Assembly: GCF_019972155.1 (NCBI RefSeq)
Contig: NZ_BOVL01000022.1
Span: 62,530 to 126,529 of the forward strand
DNA from: Bradyrhizobium sp. RD5-C2
GTDB lineage: Bacteria > Pseudomonadota > Alphaproteobacteria > Rhizobiales > Xanthobacteraceae
Length of the DNA: 64,000 nt
Direction of reading: 5' to 3'
The translations under genes were made by a program, and so were the position numbers. Under the pieces are notes generated by a model that worked only from the letters and a program-made list of their open reading frames with translations, did not search any database and was not told the origin of the DNA. This document shows positions 1-8,031 of this stretch, one piece after another (position 1 is the stretch's first letter; each line of letters starts with the position of its first letter).

Positions 1-996
1 CTCGAGATCGGCCAGGCGGTGGCGCAGAAGCTCGGCCGCACGGTGAGCACCAATTGGTACAAGTCCTATTTCGGCAAGCGCACCGTTCGGGAGACGCTGC
101 TCAGCAAGCAGTGCGACGCCATGGTCGGCCTGCCGCTGATCGACGATTTCATGGGCCCTTCGGTGATCTTCTCGAAGCCGATTGCCCATGAAGGTTACGC
201 GCTGGTCGGCGGCAAGGATCGCAAGCTCGCCGGCATCGACGACCTCAAGGGATTGCGGGTTGCGGTGCAGTATCAGTCGACGCCGCAAAATCTGCTGGCG
301 CTGCGTGACGACATCCAGAAGGTCACCGTGCTCAGCCCGGAGGAGGGCATGGCGGCCCTCGAACAGGGCAACGCGGACATCGCCTTCATCTGGGCGCCGG
401 TGGCGGGCTGGCTCAACAAGACGACCTATGGCGACAAGTACCAGATCGTGTCGACCGAGGGTGACGGCCTGCTCTGGGCGACCGCGATCGGCTTCGCCAA
501 GGCGTCCGGCGCGCTGCGCGATGAAGTCGACGGCGTGCTGCCCTCGCTGCAGCCGGAGATTTCCGCCCTGTTTGCCAAATACGGTGTGCCGGACGGCGCT
601 CCGGTGAAGTTTGGCCAGGCGGATCGGGCAACGACGTCGTCCACTGGCGCGGCCGAGCCGGTGACCGTCGGGCAGGCGGCCGCGGCCGACAAACCGGTTC
701 AAACAGCTGCAACCACCGGGGATGCCAAGGGTGATGCCACCGCGGGGCGGGAGGTCTTCAACGGCACCTGCGCGCATTGTCACGGCCCGGATGCGGTGCA
801 GGCCGAGCGAAAGATCGATCTCAGGCTGCTGAAGAAGCGCTATGCTGACGACATGGAAACGACATTCTGGAAGACGGTCCATGACGGGCGGCCGGCCAAG
901 GGCATGCCGGCCTGGAAAGACGTCTTCAGCGACGACGAGCTCAGAAACGTATATGCCTATCTGCAGAGTGTGCAGGATAGCGGCGGATCGAACTAG
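1..996 (+). CDS. Periplasmic substrate-binding protein fused to cytochrome c (5' partial)
   Basis: The frame is open from the first base, so the true start and signal peptide lie outside the window. About the first 200 visible residues resemble a bacterial family-3 extracellular solute-binding domain of the kind found beside PQQ-dependent alcohol dehydrogenases (XoxJ-like). An Ala/Thr-rich linker follows, and then a class I cytochrome c domain with the haem motif CAHCH (near residue 250 counted from the GTG at 19) and a likely axial Met in KGMPAW. The protein is probably periplasmic and may pass electrons from, or assist, a quinoprotein dehydrogenase encoded upstream. Binding protein and cytochrome are usually separate genes, so the fusion is notable. 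The link to a quinoprotein is inferred from family knowledge; the dehydrogenase itself is not visible. Confidence 0.8.
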   Translation, partial: LEIGQAVAQKLGRTVSTNWYKSYFGKRTVRETLLSKQCDAMVGLPLIDDFMGPSVIFSKPIAHEGYALVGGKDRKLAGIDDLKGLRVAVQYQSTPQNLLALRDDIQKVTVLSPEEGMAALEQGNADIAFIWAPVAGWLNKTTYGDKYQIVSTEGDGLLWATAIGFAKASGALRDEVDGVLPSLQPEISALFAKYGVPDGAPVKFGQADRATTSSTGAAEPVTVGQAAAADKPVQTAATTGDAKGDATAGREVFNGTCAHCHGPDAVQAERKIDLRLLKKRYADDMETTFWKTVHDGRPAKGMPAWKDVFSDDELRNVYAYLQSVQDSGGSN

Positions 997-1012
997 CTGC
1001 CGCGATCCGCAA

Positions 1013-1115
1013 TAGAAGCGTTTTCGAGCGAAGTGGACACCGGTTCGCGTGAAGACAACGCGTCAAAATGAGAATCGAGAGCCCCGTTCCGATTCAATCG
1101 GAACGGAAAAGGCTC
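1013..1115. repeat. Dispersed Bradyrhizobium-type intergenic repeat with hairpin
   Basis: The segment begins with AGCGTTTTCGAGCGAAGTGG and carries the ACCGGTTCGCG and ACGCGTCAAAA blocks typical of a repeat that I recognise from Bradyrhizobium and Rhodopseudomonas intergenic regions. It ends in a strong inverted repeat, CCGTTCCGATT (1084-1094) against AATCGGAACGG (1096-1106). It sits just after the cytochrome fusion gene and could act as its transcription terminator. The repeat family is recognised from memory, without a genome comparison. Confidence 0.65.
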
Positions 1116-1134
1116 GCGCAGTGCGAGGGTCCTC

Positions 1135-1815
1135 ATGATGAGGTTCCTGATCATCGACGATCACCCCCTGTTTGGGGAGGCGCTTGGCAACGCCATCCGC
1201 ATCTCGCATCCCGATGCCCGGATCTATGAGGCCACCTCGATCAAGGGCGCGCTTGGTATCCTCGCCAGCGAGCCGAATATCGACCTCGCGCTGCTCGATC
1301 TGCTGCTGCCCGACGTCGTCGGCTTCTCCGGCTTCCAGAAGATCAGGGATCGCTATCCGCGGCTGCCGATTGCCATCGTCTCCAGCGAAGAGGACAAGCA
1401 CACCATCCGCGAGGCGCTGGAAATGGGCGCGGTCGGCTATCTGCCGAAATCGACCTCGCTCGGCGAGTTGTCGCAGGCGATCGCGCGTGTGCTGAGCGGA
1501 TCGGTCTCGGCGCCGCGGGATTTCGTCGCGGTCGGCGCGCTGGATCAGTCCGAGTCGGCGCGGACGCTGCGCGAGCGGATCCAGAAGCTGACGCCGCAGC
1601 AAGTTCGCGTGCTGCATCTGATCATCCGCGGCCTGCAGAACCGCGAGATTGCCTCCGAGCTCAAGCTCGCGGAATCCACGGTGAAGGCGCATGTCACCGA
1701 GATCCTGCGCAAGCTGAAGCTGTTCAGCCGCAACAAAGCGATCATCGAGCTCGGCAAGATTCCGCTTCCCGTCTTTGAAGCCAGCTCGGTTGCGAAGGCA
1801 GAGAAGGCGCCCTAG
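1135..1815 (+). CDS. LuxR-family response regulator (REC-HTH), copy 1
   Basis: This is a 226-residue NarL/FixJ-type response regulator. The receiver domain covers residues 1-120, with acidic pocket D8/D9, phospho-acceptor D55 (LLDLLLP) and the KST lysine near 104. The LuxR helix-turn-helix lies in residues 150-210 (LTPQQVRVL...NREIA...STVKAHVTEIL). It is followed after about 120 bases by a paralogue with the same layout (1934-2674), and faces a hybrid kinase and FIST sensor on the other strand, so the four genes probably form one signalling module. Proteins of this type beside quinoprotein genes often control alcohol oxidation (ExaE/AgmR-like); applying that here is inference. The ATG at 1135 is directly followed by a second ATG. 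Confidence 0.93.
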   Translation: MMRFLIIDDHPLFGEALGNAIRISHPDARIYEATSIKGALGILASEPNIDLALLDLLLPDVVGFSGFQKIRDRYPRLPIAIVSSEEDKHTIREALEMGAVGYLPKSTSLGELSQAIARVLSGSVSAPRDFVAVGALDQSESARTLRERIQKLTPQQVRVLHLIIRGLQNREIASELKLAESTVKAHVTEILRKLKLFSRNKAIIELGKIPLPVFEASSVAKAEKAP

Positions 1816-1933
1816 GTTGCTGCGCTGCAAGGCGAGGGCATCCGGCATGCTACCTATAGGCTGCCGGTCGGCTTTGAGATAATGTCCTGCGCACAATGGC
1901 TGTCATGAGCATCCGAGGGAGGACGGCGCAGCA

Positions 1934-2674
1934 TTGACCACGACCGCGCCCCTGGCGGACGAGCCGCCGGTCGATCAAGCGGGTGCGCCTCGACTGCTGA
2001 TCGTCGAGGATCACCCGCTGTTCCGTGCTGCCCTGATTGGTGTGATCGGGGCCGAGTTTCCCGACGCCGAGGTGCTGCAGGCGACGTCGATCGATGGCGC
2101 GCTCGACGTGATCGCCGCGCGCGAGGGCCTCGATCTGATCCTGCTCGATCTGTCGATGCCGGGCACCACGGGCCTGCTCGGTGCCTACCGGGTGCGGGCC
2201 GCCGCGCCGCGCAGCGCGCTCGTGATCGTGTCGGCGCATGACGATTCCCGGATCATCGGCGGCGCGATCTCGCTCGGGATTTCCGGATTCATTCCGAAGT
2301 CGACGCCGAAGCTCGAGCTGGCACGGCTGCTGCGCGGCATTCTCGAAGGCGAGGTGTGCCTGCCGACGCGTTTCCGCGATTCGGCTGCCGCCCGGAAGGG
2401 CCAGGCCGACACCAAGCAATTGGTGCAGCAGCTCGGCCAGTTCACCGCGCAGCAGCTTCGCGTGCTCGACATGATCTGCCGCGGCCTGCAGAACAAGCAC
2501 ATCGCCTATCAGCTCGATATCTCGGTCACCACGGTGAAGGTGCATGTCTCCGAGATCCTGCGCAAGCTCGGCGTGCGCAGCCGGACCGAGGCCATCATCG
2601 CGCTGTCGAAACTGGATTTCGGCAAGCACGACCACGCGCCGGTGACGGCCCCGCCGCCCGGTGCGGACTCATAA
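1934..2674 (+). CDS. LuxR-family response regulator (REC-HTH), copy 2
   Basis: This 246-residue response regulator is a tandem paralogue of the one at 1135-1815. The receiver has D26, phospho-acceptor D72 (LLDLSMPG) and a KST motif, and the C-terminal LuxR helix-turn-helix contains LQNKHIAYQL and TTVKVHVSEILRKLG. The start is a TTG preceded by GAGGGAGGA about 11 bases upstream; no better in-frame ATG lies close. Its N-terminus has about 19 extra residues compared with copy 1. The stop codon is next to the stop of the convergent kinase gene, whose last codon begins inside it. Such duplicated regulators may share a kinase or split its output; the sequence does not say which. Confidence 0.92.
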   Translation: MTTTAPLADEPPVDQAGAPRLLIVEDHPLFRAALIGVIGAEFPDAEVLQATSIDGALDVIAAREGLDLILLDLSMPGTTGLLGAYRVRAAAPRSALVIVSAHDDSRIIGGAISLGISGFIPKSTPKLELARLLRGILEGEVCLPTRFRDSAAARKGQADTKQLVQQLGQFTAQQLRVLDMICRGLQNKHIAYQLDISVTTVKVHVSEILRKLGVRSRTEAIIALSKLDFGKHDHAPVTAPPPGADS

Positions 2675-4042
2675 CCGCGCGCCCGACTGCTCCGCCGCCA
2701 GCAGGAACGACAGCAGCGAGCGCATCTCGGCCGGCTTGATCGGCTTCTTCAAGAGTTCGTGGCCGAAGGCCGAGACGTCGGAGGCGGCCTTCGCCGAGTA
2801 GTCGGCGGTCACGATGATCGCCGGAACCTTGGCGTTGATCTCGCCGCGGATCACGTCGACGGCCTGGATGCCGGTCTCGCCATTGTCGAGATGCAGGTCG
2901 GCGATGATGGCGTCGGGAATGCCGTCCAGCGCGTGGATGCGCTCGAGCGCCTCGGTCTTGGAGATCGTCACGGCGACGTCGCAGCCCCATTTCTCCAGCA
3001 GATGGGCGAGGCCTTCGGCGCTCGACAGGTCGTTCTCGATCAGCAGGATCTTCGCGCCTTCCATGCCGCCATAGCGATAGTCGACGCTGGCCTGTTCGCG
3101 CACCGGGATCGCAACCGGATCGAGGGTGCGGGGCACGGTGACCGAGAACACCGAGCCCTTGCCGGCGAGCGAACTCAGCTTGATGTCATGGCCGAGCAGG
3201 TCGGCAAACCGGCGCACGATCGAAAGACCGAGACCGATGCCGGCCTTGTCGCCGGCGCCGGCGTCGCCACGCTGAAACTCGACGAAGATGGCTTCGCGTT
3301 GGGCCTCCGGGATGCCCGGCCCGGTGTCATGCACCTCGATGCAGATGTCGTCGCCCTGGAGGCGGCATCCCATCAGCACGGTGCCGCGCTGGGTGTAGCG
3401 CAGCGCATTGGCCACAAGGTTCTGCAGGATCCGGCGCAGCATCAGCGGATCGGAGCGCACCACCGCCGATGACGGCATGATCTTGAAGCCAAGGTTGCGC
3501 TTCGCGGCGGTAGCTACAAATTCGTGCTCAAGCGGCTCGAACAGCGAGGCGATCGCGACCGGACCGAATTCGGGCCTGAGCACGCCGGCATCGAGCTTCG
3601 AGATGTCGAGCAGCGTCCGCAGCATGTCTTCCAGCGTCGCCAGCGAACGGTCGATCTGATCGGTCAGCGCGCCGCTCTTCGGCTCGCTGGCCATCTCGGT
3701 CAGCGCGGACAGCGTCAGCCGCGCCGCATTGAGCGGCTGCAACAGGTCGTGCGTCACCGAAACCAGCACCGATGATTTCAGTGAGCTTGCCGCCTCGGCC
3801 TGCTGCTTGGCCTGCAGCAGGCGTCCGTTGGTTTTCTCCAGCGATTGCAGCGCCTGCTTGAGCTGCTGGGTGCGGTCGCGCACCTGCTGATCCAGCGCGA
3901 TGGCGGTCTCGAACAGCGAGAAAGCGTTGAGCTGCTGGTCGGTCGAACGTTCGACGCGCGACATCAGCGCGGCGTTGATCTTGCGCAGCTTCTCGGCTTC
4001 GCGTTCGAGGGCCGCAATGCGCGTGGTCTTGCTGTCGGTCAT
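2669..4042 (-). CDS. Soluble hybrid histidine kinase with C-terminal receiver
   Basis: This is a 457-residue kinase without membrane segments. A coiled-coil N-terminus (1-90) leads to a HisKA domain with phospho-acceptor H98 (SVTHDLLQPLNAARL). The ATPase domain has N-box residues near 207-214 (QNLVANALRY) and G-boxes DTGPGI and GIGLGLSI. A receiver follows, with acidic pocket E337/D339-type residues and likely phospho-acceptor D382 (IIADLHLD). The start is chosen at the ATG whose last bases overlap the TGA of the FIST gene (ATGA), which indicates translational coupling. The open frame continues upstream inside the FIST gene but is not needed. FIST plus this kinase probably forms the input unit for the two response regulators encoded convergently. 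Confidence 0.93.
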   Translation of the reverse strand: MTDSKTTRIAALEREAEKLRKINAALMSRVERSTDQQLNAFSLFETAIALDQQVRDRTQQLKQALQSLEKTNGRLLQAKQQAEAASSLKSSVLVSVTHDLLQPLNAARLTLSALTEMASEPKSGALTDQIDRSLATLEDMLRTLLDISKLDAGVLRPEFGPVAIASLFEPLEHEFVATAAKRNLGFKIMPSSAVVRSDPLMLRRILQNLVANALRYTQRGTVLMGCRLQGDDICIEVHDTGPGIPEAQREAIFVEFQRGDAGAGDKAGIGLGLSIVRRFADLLGHDIKLSSLAGKGSVFSVTVPRTLDPVAIPVREQASVDYRYGGMEGAKILLIENDLSSAEGLAHLLEKWGCDVAVTISKTEALERIHALDGIPDAIIADLHLDNGETGIQAVDVIRGEINAKVPAIIVTADYSAKAASDVSAFGHELLKKPIKPAEMRSLLSFLLAAEQSGARL

Positions 4043-5211
4043 TGCGGGGCGACAGCCCGCTTGCCGATGGCGATGCCGGTCAGCGTCTGGTTGACATGCA
4101 TGGAGCGATACTGCTCGCCATAGGTCTGAAAGCCAATCACTTTGTTGCGGCGATAGAGTTCCGACATCTCCCGCGACAGCTGGCGCTGCTCGACATCGAG
4201 CCGGCGCAGCACGCATTCGAAGCCGATGAACATCGAGACCTCGCCGAGTTCCTCGGTCAGTTCCTGGAGCAGGCGGCTCGTCACGTCGATCGGGTCGCGC
4301 TCGCGCGCCACCGTCAGCACCATTCCCTCGTCGATGGCGCAGAAGAATTGCAGCGACCCGTCCGGATTGGTGCGCTGGATCGACCGCGCGTAATAAGCGC
4401 CGCCGACACGCACCAGGACCGGATGCGCGGCGAACGAGAACAGTTCGAGCTTGCTGTCGCTGAGGCCGACGGCGCGGGAATATTCCAGCGCGGCGGGCTC
4501 GGCATTCAATTCCTTGACGATGCGGTGCTCGATGTCGGCCTCGGTCACCACCATCTTGGTCGAGGTCGGCTCGAAATGATCGCATTTGAAGGTGCGGAAC
4601 GGCAGCCGCGTCCGGATCAGGATCAAGACGGCGGCGTCGGTATGGGCCTGACCGCCGTGGAAGACCCACGACTTCTCGAAGCGCAGGCCGTCGCCGGCGG
4701 AGCCGCCGACCACCGGAATGTCGCCGAGCGATGCATAGATCGCCGACATGATGGTTTCCTCACGCTGGCACATGCCGTCGATGAAGAGCAGCCCGAAGGA
4801 ATCCTCAGTGTGGTCGCAATGCTCGGTGCGTTGCGCGAATTCGCTTTGCAGCTCGGTGCACATCGAGCGGCCGTGATCGACCCGGAACGTCGCGAGATCG
4901 AACAGCGGCCGGGCCGCGATGACGAAATCGGCGGCGATAAAGCCCATCGCGACGACGCTGTCCTCATCCCAGCCGCCGGGCGACAGTTCGCCGGCCGTGG
5001 TGCAGCCGAAGATCGGGACGTCGGGCATCCGGCTGGACAACTCGGCAATGAACGTTTGCGGGTCATAGAACGGCGAGACGAACACCACGAGCATCGCGAG
5101 ATCGGCCGCCGCCAATTGGCGCGCGATCTCGTCGGCCGCTTGCCGCGGCCCGTCGGTCTTTGCCTGCACCACGACAATGCTGTCGGTGGCGCTGCCGTTC
5201 TGCTTCGCCAA
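4039..5211 (-). CDS. FIST domain sensory protein
   Basis: The 390-residue protein carries FIST_N (about residues 30-225, including FGCTTAGELSPGGWDEDSV and DGMCQREE) and FIST_C (about 230-370). FIST domains are known as predicted small-ligand sensors in signal transduction proteins. Here the sensor is a separate cytoplasmic protein overlapping the downstream kinase by four bases, so it most likely delivers the signal to that kinase. The start is a TTG with GGGAG about seven bases upstream; there is no nearby ATG. No membrane segment or signal peptide is visible. The ligand cannot be deduced from the sequence. Confidence 0.9.
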   Translation of the reverse strand: MAKQNGSATDSIVVVQAKTDGPRQAADEIARQLAAADLAMLVVFVSPFYDPQTFIAELSSRMPDVPIFGCTTAGELSPGGWDEDSVVAMGFIAADFVIAARPLFDLATFRVDHGRSMCTELQSEFAQRTEHCDHTEDSFGLLFIDGMCQREETIMSAIYASLGDIPVVGGSAGDGLRFEKSWVFHGGQAHTDAAVLILIRTRLPFRTFKCDHFEPTSTKMVVTEADIEHRIVKELNAEPAALEYSRAVGLSDSKLELFSFAAHPVLVRVGGAYYARSIQRTNPDGSLQFFCAIDEGMVLTVARERDPIDVTSRLLQELTEELGEVSMFIGFECVLRRLDVEQRQLSREMSELYRRNKVIGFQTYGEQYRSMHVNQTLTGIAIGKRAVAPQ

Positions 5212-5659
5212 AGGTGTTCTCCCTGACCAGAATTTTTTGTTTTTCTTGGCGCGGCCTGTCGTGACAGCACGGGTCGTAAGGGCATACGGGCCATGCCGCG
5301 ATTTGGTTGCGGTCAGGCCTGCCGGTATCTTCTAGGTCGTGAGGGGAAATGTCATGGGCCGGGCGACTTTGCCGGCAGCTGCGCTCGCCGCAAGCGCCAA
5401 CGGCGCCGCTCGACGCGATGACATGGGACACCTCCCGATGTGTTCTCCCGGCCCGGGCAGGGACAGGGTTGATCGGTTCTAAAGTATCGGGCCGGACCCG
5501 CGCGTCAATGACCTTGCCCACCCCCCGAGCCCGACCAAGGTAGTAGCGCGCCGAATTGGCTGACCCTGTTGCTCATTTACCGGGCCTTATTGATTCTGCC
5601 TTAGTTTTGCCCTCCGGGGGCTGGGGCTGGTTGCTGCCGGACCCCGCGTGGTTTTCAGA
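5212..5659. other. Intergenic region between FIST and chemotaxis genes
   Basis: About 450 bases with no convincing gene. It must contain the divergent promoters for the FIST-kinase operon (leftward) and the chemoreceptor (rightward). I could not identify a confident sigma factor motif, riboswitch or RNA gene in it. Confidence 0.5.
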
Positions 5660-7711
5660 ATGAAGACGGGGGTTGGAATGCCGGGACTCAAGCGATCGCT
5701 GTCGATCAGGTTCCCAACCCTCAGATTTCAAGCCAAGATCATGCTCGGCTTTGCCGTCACGCTGGCGCTGTCGGCGGCGACCATGGGCTTTGCCTATATG
5801 GGCTTCGAGCGGGTCTCCGCCGGTGTCGGCTCCTACCGCCAGAGCGTCGCGGAAGCCGATCTCGCCCGCAACATCGATCGCGAATTGATCTCCTACCGCT
5901 CGCTGGCGCGCTACTACGTCGCCACCGGCAAGGAGGACGACGCCAAGGCCGCGCTCGCCGCCGAGGCCAGCCTGAAGGATGCCATCGTGGCGTCGATGAA
6001 GGGCACCACCAATCCGGCCCGGCTCGAGCAGATCACCAAGCTGGAGCGCGAATTCCGCGCCTTCACCAAGATCTTTGCCGAGATCGTCCGTATCAAGGAC
6101 GACAGCGCGCAGACCGCGCAGAACAGGCTGGTCCGCAGCGCGACCTCGATGCGCTACAAGCTCGACGATCTGCCGAGCAATGCCGATGATTCCGAGCTGC
6201 AGTCGATTCAGTTCGGCGCCAAGAAGGTCGCCGACCAGCTGCAGTCGATCACCGGCGCGGTCAACACGTTCGTCGTCAACGGCGACAAGACCGTTGCCTC
6301 CAGCGCGCTAGCCCGGCTGAAATTCGCCGATAATCTCATGAAGGGGATCACCTCTAAGAACGAGCGGATCAGCCAGGGCGTCAAGGACATCACCGGGCTG
6401 CTTGAAGAGTATCGCGAGGCGCTGGCCAAGCTGATCGCGAATGCGAAGTCGATCGACGAATTGACCGTCGAGATGACGGAATCCGCGGCCGCCATCAGCC
6501 AAGGTGCGGCGGCGATGAAGTCCGACCTGCTCGCCGACCAGAAGCGGCTCGAGACCGAATCGCATTCCATGATCGGCGAAACCGAGCAACTGATCCTGAT
6601 GCTTGCCGCCGGCAGCTTGGTGCTCGGGCTGGTGTGGGCCTTCCTGCTCGGCAAGGGCATTTCGCGGCCGATCGCGGCGATGTGTGCGGCGATGCGCGAG
6701 CTTGCGGCCGGCAATTTCGACGTGGTGCTGCCCGGCCTCGGCCGTCGCGACGAACTCGGCGAGATGGCCGGCGCAGTCGAAGAGTTCAAGGTCCAGGCGG
6801 TCGCCAAGGCCGAGCGCGATGCCGCGACCCAGGAAGCGCAGAACAAGGCGAGCGCCACCGCACGGCGCGCCGAGCTCATTCGCTTCGCCGACGAATTCGA
6901 ATCCGCCGTCGGCTCGATCGTCTCCAACGTGTCGGCTTCCGCCGTGCAGCTCGAATCCGCGGCCGGGACGCTGACCCGCACTGCGGAGACCACGCAGAAC
7001 CTGTCGAGCCAGGTCGCCGGCGCCTCCGAGGAGGCCTCCAGCAACATGCAGTCGGTCGCGTCCGCGACCGAGGAGCTGTCGGCGTCGGTCGACGAGATCG
7101 GCCGCCGCGCCAAGGAATCCAGCCAGATCGCCGATTCCGCCGTGCGCCAGGCCGAGCAGACCGATGCCCGGATCGGCAAGCTCTCGCGCGCTGCGCAGGA
7201 GATCGGCGACGTGGTCAAGCTGATCACGGCGATCGCCGAGCAGACCAACCTCCTGGCGCTGAACGCCACCATCGAGGCTGCGCGTGCCGGCGACGCGGGC
7301 CGCGGCTTCGCGGTGGTCGCCTCCGAGGTGAAGTCGCTGGCGAGCCAGACCGCGCGAGCCACCGACGAGATCTCCACTCACATCTTGGGCATGCAGGCCG
7401 CGACGCAGGAATCGGTCGCCGCGATCAAGGAGATCGGCGGCACGATCGGGCAGATCTCCGGGATCGCGACCAACATCGCGAGCTCGGTCGAGCAGCAGAG
7501 CGCGGCAACGCAGGAGATCGCACGCAGCGTGCAGAACGTCGCGCAGGGCACCCAGGAAGCCGCCTCCAGCGTCACCCAGGTCAACCGCGGCGCCACCGAG
7601 ACGGGAGTCGCCTCCGAAGAGGTGCTGAACTCGGCCCGCTCGCTGTCGGTCGAGAGCTCGCGGCTGCGCGAGGAACTCGACCGCTTCATGGCGAACATCC
7701 GCGCAGCGTAA
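5660..7711 (+). CDS. Methyl-accepting chemotaxis protein
   Basis: This is a transmembrane chemoreceptor of about 680 residues. A first membrane helix (IMLGFAVTLALSAATMGF) is followed by a helical periplasmic domain of about 260 residues, then a second helix (LILMLAAGSLVLGLVWAF), a HAMP domain and a long cytoplasmic signalling coiled coil. The conserved hairpin tip is clear (EQTNLLALNATIEAARAGD, then GRGFAVVASEVKSLA). There is no CheR/CheB-tethering pentapeptide at the C-terminus. Start choice is uncertain: GTG at 5648, ATG at 5660 and ATG at 5678 are all in frame, and only the last has a purine-rich stretch (GGGGGTTGGA) before it. The sensed ligand is unknown. Confidence 0.93.
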   Translation: MKTGVGMPGLKRSLSIRFPTLRFQAKIMLGFAVTLALSAATMGFAYMGFERVSAGVGSYRQSVAEADLARNIDRELISYRSLARYYVATGKEDDAKAALAAEASLKDAIVASMKGTTNPARLEQITKLEREFRAFTKIFAEIVRIKDDSAQTAQNRLVRSATSMRYKLDDLPSNADDSELQSIQFGAKKVADQLQSITGAVNTFVVNGDKTVASSALARLKFADNLMKGITSKNERISQGVKDITGLLEEYREALAKLIANAKSIDELTVEMTESAAAISQGAAAMKSDLLADQKRLETESHSMIGETEQLILMLAAGSLVLGLVWAFLLGKGISRPIAAMCAAMRELAAGNFDVVLPGLGRRDELGEMAGAVEEFKVQAVAKAERDAATQEAQNKASATARRAELIRFADEFESAVGSIVSNVSASAVQLESAAGTLTRTAETTQNLSSQVAGASEEASSNMQSVASATEELSASVDEIGRRAKESSQIADSAVRQAEQTDARIGKLSRAAQEIGDVVKLITAIAEQTNLLALNATIEAARAGDAGRGFAVVASEVKSLASQTARATDEISTHILGMQAATQESVAAIKEIGGTIGQISGIATNIASSVEQQSAATQEIARSVQNVAQGTQEAASSVTQVNRGATETGVASEEVLNSARSLSVESSRLREELDRFMANIRAA

Positions 7712-7733
7712 GCGGCGCGCTGGTCTATCCATC

Positions 7734-7850
7734 GTCGTCCTGGCGAAGGCCAGGACCCATAACCACCACACGTTATTGTTGCCCGTGCAATTCGCCGCGC
7801 GCCCATTGCCATGGCCGCGGCGTATGGGTCCTGGCTTTCGCCAGGACAAC
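7734..7850. repeat. Inverted pair of dispersed REP-like elements
   Basis: GTCGTCCTGGCGAAGGCC (starting 7734) is followed about 60 bases later by its inverted counterpart, GGGTCCTGGCTTTCGCCAGG (ending near 7846). The arms could fold into a long stem after the chemoreceptor gene. Translating such copies gives the WVLAFARTT phrase often seen in spurious Bradyrhizobium proteins, which marks them as a dispersed repeat rather than coding DNA. A diverged relative lies at 12066-12098. Confidence 0.7.
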
Positions 7851-7913
7851 AAAATCAATTCCGCACGAACTGTTTCGTCGATCTAGCGACTTCCCTCGCC
7901 TTGCCGCATTGCG

Positions 7914-7938
7914 GGAACCCTTGCCGGGCTGCGGCGTT
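7914..7938 (+). promoter_or_regulatory. EcfG (general stress sigma) promoter, perfect consensus
   Basis: GGAAC at 7914-7918 is followed after exactly 16 bases by CGTT at 7935-7938. This is the -35/-10 consensus of the alphaproteobacterial general stress sigma factor EcfG/RpoE2. It lies 94 bases upstream of the MFS gene that precedes otsB, which fits the known stress control of trehalose synthesis in rhizobia. The match is seen directly; its activity is inferred. Confidence 0.7.
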
Positions 7939-8031
7939 GACGTCGCGTGGCGGGCACTCCGTTTGCCGCAATCCTGGGAGGGAGAGCCTTGGAACACAGC
8001 GTTCCGGGGCGTTTCTCATTGGTCCATTCTG

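Noticed and set aside
4042..5226. Long plus-strand open frame opposite the FIST gene
   Set aside because: It is antisense to a well-supported FIST coding frame; its Arg/His-rich composition is typical of shadow frames in GC-rich DNA.
6208..7858. Long minus-strand frames opposite the chemoreceptor
   Set aside because: Antisense to clear signalling-domain motifs; low-complexity Ser/Ala or Arg/Asp content and no recognisable domain. One reads into the dispersed repeat.
7991..8013. Second EcfG promoter (GGAAC ... CGTT)
   Set aside because: The spacer is only 14 bases, outside the usual 16-17, so it is listed only as a palindrome.
6634..8031. Continuous plus frame extending the MFS protein far upstream
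   Set aside because: The extension overlaps the chemoreceptor in another frame and consists of Arg-rich shadow sequence; MFS similarity starts only near 8032.
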